NCBI GenBank assembly: GCA_041618535.1 | Contig: JBFKFP010000045.1 | Span: 1-18,765 of the forward strand | Direction of reading: 5' to 3' | DNA: 18,765 nt | Source of the DNA: SHLJ01 sp041618535 | GTDB taxonomy: Bacteria > Bacteroidota > Bacteroidia > Flavobacteriales > Flavobacteriaceae | In this document: positions 1 to 6,244 of the stretch, piece by piece | Layout: every line of letters starts with the position of its first letter | Position numbering within the stretch: the stretch's first letter is position 1 | The notes under the pieces: generated by a model | Databases searched by the model: none | Told to the model about the DNA's origin: nothing | What the model saw: the letters and a program-made list of their open reading frames with translations, nothing else | Program-made: the position numbers and the translations under genes

Positions 1-47
1 AGGAGGTATCATGGATTGATCTGATACTTGCATTCTTATGAGGAATG

Positions 48-77
48 AAAAGCCCACTCGACGGAGTGGGCTTTTTT
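48..77. terminator. Bidirectional intrinsic terminator
   Basis: An 8-bp perfect GC-rich stem (GCCCACTC at 52-59, GAGTGGGC at 64-71) with loop GACG is flanked by AAAA on the left and TTTTTT on the right, so a U-tract follows the hairpin on either strand. It lies 15 nt past the stop of the minus-strand gene at 93-863 and probably ends it. It could also end a plus-strand gene left of the window. Confidence 0.88.
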
Positions 78-92
78 ACACCGAAATTTTTC

Positions 93-863
93 TTATTCCT
101 GGCTGGGCCCTACGCTCATCACGCGTTCGTAAATGATGCGGTACTGGAAGCCATCAGGCATGATCTCATCCATCTTGGTCTTTTCCATCACCTCGGCCCA
201 GGGTCCTGTGGCATCCGGATTAGGGCTCGAATAGGCCAGGTATTTCATGGCGTCTGCCAGTGAATTAAAGCCGTCCCAGGTCAGGCATGTAAAACGCCCC
301 AGGTTACCCATTGGTGAAACCACAGACATCAGTCCCCAGGAGGTCATACCATTGGTGCCATTCTTGATGCTTTGCTCATGCAATGGTTTCCATAGGGTTC
401 TGTTTTCCTCGATGAAAGCCATTCTGTTTGTGGGTTTTGCATAATTCACCACAGCGTACTGGTAGTTGCCACCTATGGCCTCTTCAAGCTGCATGTAGTA
501 ATCGAAGGTTACCTTTGTAAAAGAGTTGGTCTCCACCTCGGCCGGATCAGCACCCATCTTCTTGATGTTCTCATTGGTCCAGACCTTTGAGGGATCCATT
601 TTCTCGAAACTTTCGTAGCTGTTGACGAAAATATAATTTGGCCCATCGGTCTCGTTGATTCCCACTTTACGCCAGAGCGACCATCCGGCCAGGTTCCCCT
701 GGTCACAGGCGGCCTGTGCTACTTTAGACCAATACTTGGTCTCGCGTTCAACGAACTTGGCATCTTCCTCGGCGGGAACGTATCTGTACTGAAGGTATGC
801 GACCTGTGAAAAGGCGCTAAAGGTCAAAATCATTGAGGCAATTAATAACAATGATCTTCTCAT
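93..863 (-). CDS. Secreted protein of two similar halves, function unknown
   Basis: This is a 256-residue protein that I cannot assign to a named family. Residues 1-20 form a classical signal peptide: Arg-Arg, a hydrophobic run, then SAFSQ, so it is probably periplasmic or secreted. The mature part seems to hold two related segments. Both have a Tyr-rich strand (YLQYRYV near 23; YQYAVVNYA near 134), then an acidic helix with an aromatic residue (ETKYWSKV; ENRTLWKPL), then a Gly-x-x-SW-type turn (AGWSLW; MTSWGL), then another strand and a helix. This pattern resembles tandem ferredoxin-like (dimeric alpha/beta barrel) domains, but that is inference. No catalytic motif is visible. The ATG at 863 gives the signal peptide directly. 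No Shine-Dalgarno is seen, as is usual in Bacteroidetes. The gene is probably monocistronic, 125 nt downstream of the next minus-strand gene and ended by the hairpin at 48-77. Confidence 0.8.
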   Translation of the reverse strand: MRRSLLLIASMILTFSAFSQVAYLQYRYVPAEEDAKFVERETKYWSKVAQAACDQGNLAGWSLWRKVGINETDGPNYIFVNSYESFEKMDPSKVWTNENIKKMGADPAEVETNSFTKVTFDYYMQLEEAIGGNYQYAVVNYAKPTNRMAFIEENRTLWKPLHEQSIKNGTNGMTSWGLMSVVSPMGNLGRFTCLTWDGFNSLADAMKYLAYSSPNPDATGPWAEVMEKTKMDEIMPDGFQYRIIYERVMSVGPSQE

Positions 864-988
864 AATGTGAAAGATTTTTTTGGTTGAATGTTCTGAAGGT
901 ACGAAATAAAAACACGCGAAGCCTGAAAAAACTTTGCTTCAGGGAATAATAACAAATCCTCAGTAAGCTCAAAAACAGGCGATAACAA

Positions 989-2611
989 CTAAAACTGATC
1001 CCTGCCTGTCATCTCCCAATGGCCCAGGCTGATCGGGATATTGCCCATGCTGTTTAATTGGTCGAAGAAGGCTTTTAAACGGAATTCAGAACCTTCGGTT
1101 TCTTTCATCAAAGCATAGTCGGCCAAGGCGTTTTCCAGTAGGTACTTCCCTGTGATATAACTGGTGCCGTAACCCGGCTGTCGCAGGTAGAGATGCTGTT
1201 CAAAGAGTAGCAGTTCCTTTTCGGTCTTCATCCAGCCCCTGGGGGTATATTCTGAATGTATGCCGCCGGCTTCCTCCATGGTCATCTCATTCGCATGCGC
1301 ATACAGCGAACCCAGTCCGCGTGCGGCACGCTGGGCTATCATGATATATACGATCTCACGTACCCGGGGATTGTCGTCATAAAGTCCGGCCTGCATGAAC
1401 ATTTCCTCAACAGCAGTGGCTGTACCCTCATTCCTGGAATCAAATATATTATAGAGCAGCGGGCCGCGCCTTATCAGGCTCTCATGTGGCTCTGTGTCCA
1501 TTCGTGCCAGTTCGAACCAGTGGTAGAAATGTGAGTACAAGGGCCGGGGATCGAAATGGGCGGTGATCCAGAAGAAATTCCGCATGTCCTCCGGTACAAA
1601 GCTGCCCAGGTGTTCACGGAGTGCCGGTTCAAAATAGTCCTTTACTGTAACAATCTCATCATTCTCCAGGAAATGCATCAGGCTTTGGGCAGATAACTCG
1701 GCCAGTACATCATAGGCCTGGGGTGAATCGGCGGCTGATAATTCAGGAAGATCGCGATTCCGGTGTTCCTCCAGCTTCAACGAACTCCAGGCGCGCGCCA
1801 GTTCCCGTTTAAGGATCATGACCTCGTCCTCCCAGGTTAGCGGGACCAGGTGTACATTCTGCAAATACCAGCTGTAATTATCCTCGCCGATACCTGATGG
1901 ACCGGTCTTGGTCTCAGCCTCCTTCTCCAGCCAGCTGACCAGCTCTTCGGTGGATTCTGCAGCCGCTAAAATAGTGTTCATCAGCTCCTCATCTTCTTTC
2001 ACCCCTTGCTGTTCGGTGATCCGGCGCAAGCCCATGGCCTGCCATTTGATATCACGAATCCCTGCGGTAAACAGGTCCTTGGCATTGCCGGTAAGATTTT
2101 GCTTAGCCTGTTCATTAAGAGGAGGGATTACCTTCAGGTCGGAAATAAGCCTGTCACGTTCCGAAGGGATCAATGGGAATTCATAGGTCCAGATCTCCGT
2201 AGTGGCATGATGGGTAGGCCCCTCATGGGCCGGAACATCACTCCTGTAGGTCCACAGTGATTTGTAATATGCCGGATCCCGCTGCCAGGGCTTTAGTATG
2301 CGGTCATTAAAGTCGTAGCCATTCATCTCGGCCCATACAATGCGCCAGTCTACCTTTTGGGCAATGGTCCAACCGGATGTATCGATGGACAAAAGCCTTT
2401 GCTGAATAGAATCGAATACAGGTCGGCGTTTTTCGAAGGTTACGGCCCTGTAATCGGGTGCGCCCTCAAAAAGTGGAGGGGTTTCAAATTCCCGCCAGGC
2501 CTGGAACAGGGATTCCAACTCTGAATACGCATTAGTTGTTTCAGGTTGATATAATTTCTTCTTCTTCTCGCAGCCGGATAGTACCGCAGAAATGACCATT
2601 GCGATGAACAA
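989..2611 (-). CDS. DUF885-like lipoprotein, probably lacking the metal motif
   Basis: About 540 residues with a lipobox (LSGC, Cys14 in this numbering) followed by EKKKK, so probably a lipid-anchored envelope protein. The C-terminal third resembles the DUF885 family of putative zinc metallopeptidases: EGTATAVEE (395-403) sits where the family has its EGWALYAE helix, and QPGYGTSYITGK (478-489) matches its QPG-x-x-x-x-Y-x-x-G segment, followed by a GNIPISL-type end. The HExxPGHH zinc motif expected before the EGWALYAE helix is not there; only PHESLIRRG is found at 375-383. A different histidine cluster, HEGPTHH, occurs early at 129-135. Either the enzyme is inactive or the metal site is rearranged. 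The start is uncertain. The given TTG yields a signal peptide without basic residues, and no upstream in-frame ATG exists before the stop codon of the LRR gene, which is in the same frame. A non-ATG start (ATT at 2623-2621 or ATA at 2644-2642) would give a better signal peptide. Confidence 0.75.
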   Translation of the reverse strand: MFIAMVISAVLSGCEKKKKLYQPETTNAYSELESLFQAWREFETPPLFEGAPDYRAVTFEKRRPVFDSIQQRLLSIDTSGWTIAQKVDWRIVWAEMNGYDFNDRILKPWQRDPAYYKSLWTYRSDVPAHEGPTHHATTEIWTYEFPLIPSERDRLISDLKVIPPLNEQAKQNLTGNAKDLFTAGIRDIKWQAMGLRRITEQQGVKEDEELMNTILAAAESTEELVSWLEKEAETKTGPSGIGEDNYSWYLQNVHLVPLTWEDEVMILKRELARAWSSLKLEEHRNRDLPELSAADSPQAYDVLAELSAQSLMHFLENDEIVTVKDYFEPALREHLGSFVPEDMRNFFWITAHFDPRPLYSHFYHWFELARMDTEPHESLIRRGPLLYNIFDSRNEGTATAVEEMFMQAGLYDDNPRVREIVYIMIAQRAARGLGSLYAHANEMTMEEAGGIHSEYTPRGWMKTEKELLLFEQHLYLRQPGYGTSYITGKYLLENALADYALMKETEGSEFRLKAFFDQLNSMGNIPISLGHWEMTGRDQF

Positions 2612-2641
2612 AGGCCTCCAAATTGCGTGAAAGAGGCCTTT
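2610..2641. terminator. Hairpin between the LRR gene and the DUF885-like gene
   Basis: A perfect 9-bp inverted repeat (AAAGGCCTC at 2610-2618, GAGGCCTTT at 2633-2641) encloses a 14-nt loop. It lies 28 nt past the stop of the minus-strand LRR gene, so it may be that gene's terminator, but the U-tract on the minus strand is short (TTTGTTC). It also covers the region where translation of the next minus-strand gene must begin, so it could affect initiation there. The hairpin is directly visible; its role is inferred. Confidence 0.5.
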
Positions 2642-2668
2642 TATTTGATAACAGTGTTCCAGAGTTGT

Positions 2669-4033
2669 TTAGAGTTTGATTAGTTTTTGAATATGTTCAT
2701 TCGATCCTGAAGAGACTTTTGCAAAATAGACTCCTGTTTTCAGGCTGCTGATATCCATAAGATTCAATCCTGAATTCAGGATATCTTCCAATACAAGCTG
2801 ACCCCCTAAGGTATACAATTTTAAACTACCCTGTTCAGGGGAATTAATGTTTAGTTCCTCCGAAACCGGGTTAGGGAAAATTCTGATCTCCCGACCTGTA
2901 AAGTCTTCAATTCCCAGGGCACAATTGGTATTGTAAGAAGCCCCGGCATCCTTAAGCCAGTTGCTCTCGTTTACTGGAGGAACCACATCTACCTGTATGC
3001 AGCTTAAAGCCGGATTATCCTGAGCCCACATGAAATTTAAGCCTGAATTTGCACCGTTGGCAAGATTAAGGCTCGTGAGATTATTGTCGTTACAATAGAC
3101 CTGCTCCAGAAGGGGGAGATTGCTCACATCGAGAGATGTTATATTGTTAATTCCACAATCGAGATAATCCAGTCCCGTCAAACCACTTGGATCCAAACTT
3201 GTCAACGCGTTACTATAGCATCTTAAGCTGTTTAGCGTAGACGAGGTTGGTAATATCAGGCTCGTCATACCATTTGAAAAACACCACAGCCTCGTTAAAA
3301 GAGTGTTGTTGGATGTATCGAGAGTGCCGATGTTGTTTAGGTAACAATAGAAACTCGAAAGGGCGGGGTTAGCACTTACATCAAGAGAGCTTAAATTGTT
3401 CTGATGGCACCACAATCTTGTAAGGGCTGTATTATTTGAAACATTCAGGCTAGTCAAGTCGTTGTTATAACAGTCTAAAGTTGTGAGGCTTGGGCAGCTT
3501 GAAACGTCTATACTCGTGAGATTGTTATTCTGACAGAAGACGAAATCAAGAGATGGATTGTTGGTGAGATCCAGAACAGTGAGCTGATTATTGTAGCATC
3601 TCAAACGTTCAAGGTTGGTGTAGGGGGAGAGGTCCAAACTGGTTAGCTGATTGTTGTAAACTTCTATGTCTGTAACCGTATTTGTATTCGGAAGCGTTAA
3701 TGAGCTTAATGAGTTGAAATAACAGAACAACCTTGTAAGGGTGGTATTGCTGGAAAGATCAAGGGATGTCAGGCTATTTTGGGAACAGTTAAGGGTTTCG
3801 ATTGAGGAAAAATCTTCAATCCCTGTAAGATCACTAATTCCGGATGAAGCCACATTAAGAATGGTAACACCGCTTATATCAGCGGTTGCTACCTGTCCGT
3901 TAACCAGGCCATCGGTATCTATTCCCTGGTTGACCAGTTCGGTTTCAAAATTAGAATCAGGAATAGATGTAGTTTGAGAAAAGGAGAAGGAGAAAATGAG
4001 GCAAAACGTGCAGAGCGAGAAAATTGATTTCAT
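2669..4033 (-). CDS. Secreted leucine-rich-repeat protein with T9SS C-terminal sorting domain
   Basis: 454 residues. Residues 1-20 are a signal peptide ending FSFSQ. An N-terminal cap (21-54) is followed by an LRR-like segment (55-87), then eleven repeats of exactly 21 residues (88-318) of the type LTSLDLSSNTTLTRLFCYFN, and a last repeat of 23 residues (319-341). Nearly every repeat carries Cys at the same position, within L-x-C-x-x-N. Residues about 380-454 form a type A T9SS sorting domain: an IFPNPV start, then strands LKLYTLGGQLV and GVYFAKV, and a basic tail (IQKLIKL). The protein is therefore expected to be exported by Sec, moved across the outer membrane by T9SS, and displayed or released. 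LRR domains of this kind commonly bind proteins or glycans; the ligand here is unknown. The ATG at 4033 gives the signal peptide directly. I found no clear promoter match upstream. Confidence 0.92.
   Translation of the reverse strand: MKSIFSLCTFCLIFSFSFSQTTSIPDSNFETELVNQGIDTDGLVNGQVATADISGVTILNVASSGISDLTGIEDFSSIETLNCSQNSLTSLDLSSNTTLTRLFCYFNSLSSLTLPNTNTVTDIEVYNNQLTSLDLSPYTNLERLRCYNNQLTVLDLTNNPSLDFVFCQNNNLTSIDVSSCPSLTTLDCYNNDLTSLNVSNNTALTRLWCHQNNLSSLDVSANPALSSFYCYLNNIGTLDTSNNTLLTRLWCFSNGMTSLILPTSSTLNSLRCYSNALTSLDPSGLTGLDYLDCGINNITSLDVSNLPLLEQVYCNDNNLTSLNLANGANSGLNFMWAQDNPALSCIQVDVVPPVNESNWLKDAGASYNTNCALGIEDFTGREIRIFPNPVSEELNINSPEQGSLKLYTLGGQLVLEDILNSGLNLMDISSLKTGVYFAKVSSGSNEHIQKLIKL
3011..3772 (-). 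repeat. Coding tandem repeat: 63-bp LRR units
   Basis: This part of the LRR gene encodes eleven contiguous 21-residue units (63 bp each) followed by one 69-bp unit. The protein consensus is strongly kept while the DNA has diverged between units, so this is an old array and not a recent expansion. Confidence 0.85.
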
Positions 4034-4429
4034 GTCTTATTGGTTTATGAGGATTATAAAATTCCAAACAGAACAGGAAATTCTGGTTTAACTCGGGACG
4101 AGTCTCAGGGAGTTTTGCAGTATTAAATTAGTCAGAATTTTTCAGACAGGCAAATCAGCTTAGTGTCTGCTAAGTTCCTCTTTTTTTGATTCCCATAAAC
4201 AGACTCAAAAAAATCTGATGTTTTTGAGATAATAAATCCGCATTAAGCAGGATATTTTCGTGGATGAGGAAAGGTTTAATTTCAATTTCCATATTAGAAA
4301 TTTTACAAATGTTAAAGTCTTAAAATCATAAAATCACTCAGTTAAACTTCGTGGCCTTCCATTTTTCAAACTTAGATTTTTTATTCTCAATCCGCTTACA
4401 ACGGCAAGTTCTTGACGTGTCTTGGAAAT
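4034..4429. other. Gene-poor intergenic stretch (396 nt)
   Basis: AT-rich sequence upstream of the LRR gene and downstream of the tRNA terminator. It should hold the LRR gene promoter, but I find no full TAnnTTTG match on the minus strand. Small inverted repeats occur: ACTCG-GGA-CGAGT at 4091-4103 and an AT-rich CTCAAAAA/TTTTTGAG pair at 4204-4228. A 40-codon minus-strand frame (4170-4292) is not supported by anything else. Confidence 0.5.
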
Positions 4430-4458
4430 AAAAAAACCAGAGCATCTGCTCTGGTTTT
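4430..4458 (-). terminator. Intrinsic terminator of tRNA-Ser
   Basis: A 10-bp stem (AAAACCAGAG at 4433-4442, CTCTGGTTTT at 4449-4458) with a 6-nt loop is followed on the minus strand by a run of seven T (including the end of the stem and the A run from 4430). It starts 8 nt past the 3' end of the tRNA. Confidence 0.9.
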
Positions 4459-4465
4459 GATGTTG

Positions 4466-4550
4466 CGGAGGAAGAGGGATTCGAACCCCCGGTACCTCTC
4501 GGTACAACGGTTTTCAAGACCGCCGCATTCGACCACTCTGCCATTCCTCC
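4466..4550 (-). tRNA. tRNA-Ser (anticodon UGA)
   Basis: 85 nt without an encoded CCA. The acceptor stem is GGAGGAA (4550-4544) paired with TTCCTCC (4473-4467), with discriminator G at 4466. The D arm, the GCGGT/ACCGT anticodon stem with loop CTTGAAA (anticodon TGA at 4516-4514), a long class II variable arm (TACCGAGAGGTA) and the T arm with GGTTCGAAT are all readable. The long variable arm and the anticodon identify serine, reading UCA and related codons. It is a single-gene unit with its own promoter and terminator. Confidence 0.96.
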
Positions 4551-4561
4551 TGAAGTGGCTG

Positions 4562-4593
4562 CAAATATAGTTTGCTTTTTATTTTTAAACAAA
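4562..4593 (-). promoter_or_regulatory. Promoter of tRNA-Ser
   Basis: On the minus strand TTTG (4593-4590) and TATATTTG (4569-4562) are 20 nt apart, matching the Bacteroidetes housekeeping consensus TTTG / TAnnTTTG. The -7 box ends 11 nt before the first tRNA base, leaving a 5' leader of only a few nt. The -7 box lies inside a small inverted repeat, GCAAA/TTTGC (4561-4575), probably by chance. Confidence 0.8.
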
Positions 4594-4637
4594 ATAATTG
4601 AAAGCAAATCAAAAACGATTTACTTCCTGCTATTTTC

Positions 4638-4645
4638 TATTTTTG
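4638..4645 (+). promoter_or_regulatory. Candidate -7 box for the TauE/SafE gene
   Basis: TATTTTTG matches TAnnTTTG exactly. The -33 element is poor: only TTTA near 4618-4621, with short spacing. Transcription would start near 4651-4653, on or next to the ATG at 4652, so a leaderless or near-leaderless mRNA is possible. Confidence 0.45.
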
Positions 4646-4651
4646 CAACAG

Positions 4652-5428
4652 ATGATATCTGCCGTAATTACCGATTTCGATCCGAATTTATTGCTCCTGC
4701 TTGCAGCGGGTTTTGCTGCTGGATTTATAAACGTTATCGCAGGAGGCGGATCACTCATCACATTGCCGGTTTTGATCTTTTTAGGACTTCCGCCTGCTGT
4801 GGCCAACGGGACTAATCGTCTCGGAATTCTCTTCCAGACATCAACCGCAGTTGTTGGTTTCCGCTCTAAAGGAATAAGCACTTTTCCCTTTAGCCTCTAC
4901 TGCGGAATCGCAGCGGTATTTGGGTCTATCATCGGGGCTAAGATTGCCGTTGATATCAGGGGAGACCTTTTTAACAAGATCCTGGCAATTGTTATGATCG
5001 CGGTAGTAATTCTAATTGTCTTTAAACCAAAGATCAAAGCGGAGAGCTGGATTGAACGGACTACTGGCAAACATCTGTGGCTGTCCATAATCGCTTTTTT
5101 CTTTTTAGGTATTTATGGCGGTTTTATAAATGCCGGTATAGGATTCCTGTTGATCTTAACCCTGGTCTATATTAACAGGATGACCCTGGTAAAAGCTAAT
5201 GCAACAAAGGTCATGATCGCCTTTATCTATACCCTTGCTGCCTTTATGGTTTTTATCTTAAACGACAAGGTTAGCTGGCTGCACGGCATTTTTCTTGCCT
5301 TCGGCAACGGGGTAGGAGCCTGGTTATCCAGCAGGCTGTCTGTAAAGAAAGGTGATGGTTTTATTCGAATATTCCTGTTTATAATGGTTATTGCTTTCGC
5401 CATCAAATTGTGGTTCTTTGATCTATAA
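4652..5428 (+). CDS. TauE/SafE-family membrane permease (sulfite exporter-like, DUF81)
   Basis: 258 residues from the ATG at 4652. The reading frame stays open back to a TTG at 4598, but that extension is hydrophilic, would overlap the promoter, and has no counterpart in the family. The protein is almost entirely transmembrane helices. Near the N-terminus is the family signature: a hydrophobic helix with GFAAGFINVIAGGGS, then a proline and GLPPAVANGTNR. The second half repeats this pattern with GIYGGFINAGIGF and KANATKV, as expected for the inverted duplication of TauE/SafE proteins. Members move small anions such as sulfite, sulfoacetate or other organosulfur compounds across the inner membrane. 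The substrate cannot be told from sequence, and no sulfur gene is adjacent. It is transcribed divergently from tRNA-Ser, and the nitroreductase gene follows 81 nt downstream with its own candidate -7 box. Confidence 0.88.
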   Translation: MISAVITDFDPNLLLLLAAGFAAGFINVIAGGGSLITLPVLIFLGLPPAVANGTNRLGILFQTSTAVVGFRSKGISTFPFSLYCGIAAVFGSIIGAKIAVDIRGDLFNKILAIVMIAVVILIVFKPKIKAESWIERTTGKHLWLSIIAFFFLGIYGGFINAGIGFLLILTLVYINRMTLVKANATKVMIAFIYTLAAFMVFILNDKVSWLHGIFLAFGNGVGAWLSSRLSVKKGDGFIRIFLFIMVIAFAIKLWFFDL

Positions 5429-5480
5429 GATTATCGATATTATTTATGCTTGCATTAACGGCCAGCATTGGCATGCTTCG

Positions 5481-5488
5481 TAAATTTG
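5481..5488 (+). promoter_or_regulatory. Candidate -7 box for the nitroreductase gene
   Basis: TAAATTTG matches TAnnTTTG exactly, 21 nt before the ATG at 5510. No TTG lies at the usual distance upstream (the nearest is 28 nt away), so support comes from the -7 box and its position only. Confidence 0.4.
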
Positions 5489-5509
5489 CAGTATCGAAAT
5501 ATTCCTGCT

Positions 5510-6139
5510 ATGAGTATTATAAAATCACTTAAATGGCGATATGCCACCAAGAAATTTGACGAAAAGAAGCTTTTGCCAGAAAAGAAGATCAAGCTTTTGA
5601 AAAAGGCTTTTAACCTGACGGCTACTTCTTATGGTCTGCAACCACTTAGGCTTGTTGTTATCCGTGATAAAGAGCTGCAATCCAAACTGGTGGAGCATTC
5701 CATGAACCAGCAGCAGGTTGCGCAGGCATCAGACCTGTTGATTTTTTGTATCGAAAAGGGAATTGATGCCGATTATGTGAGAAAATATTTTGATCGTGTC
5801 CGTGATATCAGAAATACCCCTGATGAAATACTAAAGCCCTTTGAGGATTACCTTAAAAATGATATCGGAAATCGTACTTCGGATGAATTGGAGATTTGGG
5901 CCAGCAAGCAAGCTTACCTGGCCATGGGTAATTTGTTGACGGTTTGTGCTTTGGAGAAAATCGATTCATGTCCGATGGAAGGATTTGACCCCCAGGCCTA
6001 TGACCAACTTCTTGATTTACCGGCCAGAGGATTGAAATCTGTACTGGCCATGCCAGTTGGATACAGGGCGAAGGACGATCTTCAGGCTACACTTAAAAAA
6101 GTCAGGAAATCTGTTGCTGAAAGCGTCCTTGAATTGTAG
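5510..6139 (+). CDS. Nitroreductase-family NAD(P)H-dependent oxidoreductase
   Basis: 209 residues from the ATG at 5510. A TTG 42 nt upstream is in frame but lies before the candidate -7 box, so it was not chosen. The N-terminus SLKWRYATKKFDEKK is the typical FMN-phosphate-binding start of the NfsB/YdgI-type nitroreductases (R-x-A-T-K-x-F). The segment ATSYGLQPLRLVV corresponds to the family's S-x-x-N/L-x-Q-P-W/L strand, and the C-terminal ARGLKSVLAMPVGYR is the usual late FMN-binding region. Members are flavin homodimers that reduce nitroaromatics, quinones or similar electrophiles with NAD(P)H; the natural substrate is unknown. Length is normal. It sits between the TauE/SafE permease and the heptamer arrays and is probably transcribed alone. 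Confidence 0.9.
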   Translation: MSIIKSLKWRYATKKFDEKKLLPEKKIKLLKKAFNLTATSYGLQPLRLVVIRDKELQSKLVEHSMNQQQVAQASDLLIFCIEKGIDADYVRKYFDRVRDIRNTPDEILKPFEDYLKNDIGNRTSDELEIWASKQAYLAMGNLLTVCALEKIDSCPMEGFDPQAYDQLLDLPARGLKSVLAMPVGYRAKDDLQATLKKVRKSVAESVLEL

Positions 6140-6149
6140 TTTTAACTGG

Positions 6150-6170
6150 TACCTAGTACCCAGTACCTAG
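6150..6170 (+). repeat. Short heptamer array, three TACCTAG-type units
   Basis: Three units TACCTAG-TACCCAG-TACCTAG lie head to tail, the middle one with a single T-to-C change. They start 10 nt after the nitroreductase stop codon and lie 13 nt before a second array of different heptamers. Confidence 0.85.
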
Positions 6171-6183
6171 AATAGATTAATTT

Positions 6184-6239
6184 AACAACTAACAACTAAC
6201 AACTAACAACTAACAACTAACAACTAACAACTAACCACT
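6184..6239 (+). repeat. Heptamer tandem array, seven perfect AACAACT units plus one variant
   Basis: Seven identical AACAACT units (6184-6232) are followed by a variant AACCACT (6233-6239). The array ends 5 nt before the ATG at 6245, so it fills the whole region where a ribosome would bind. A 7-bp unit count can change by slippage and would shift promoter-to-start spacing. Perfect identity suggests a young or actively maintained array. Confidence 0.95.
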
Positions 6240-6244
6240 ATCAT

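Noticed and set aside
918..944. Hairpin CCTGAA/TTCAGG as terminator of the DUF885-like gene
   Set aside because: The stem is 6 bp with a 10-nt loop and no U-tract follows on either strand.
4204..4228. Inverted repeat CTCAAAAA/TTTTTGAG
   Set aside because: It is almost all A-T pairs in an AT-rich gap, not next to any gene end, so it is likely chance.
4170..4292. 40-codon minus-strand frame with an ATG start in the gap before the LRR gene
   Set aside because: A frame of this length is expected by chance, and no promoter box or protein-like pattern supports it.
4338..4607. 89-residue minus-strand reading frame containing MAEWSNAAVLKTVVPRGTGG
   Set aside because: It reads straight through tRNA-Ser and its terminator; this peptide is a well-known artefact of translating serine tRNA genes.
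6150..6239. CRISPR array
   Set aside because: The units are 7 bp, directly adjacent with no spacers, and no cas genes are near.
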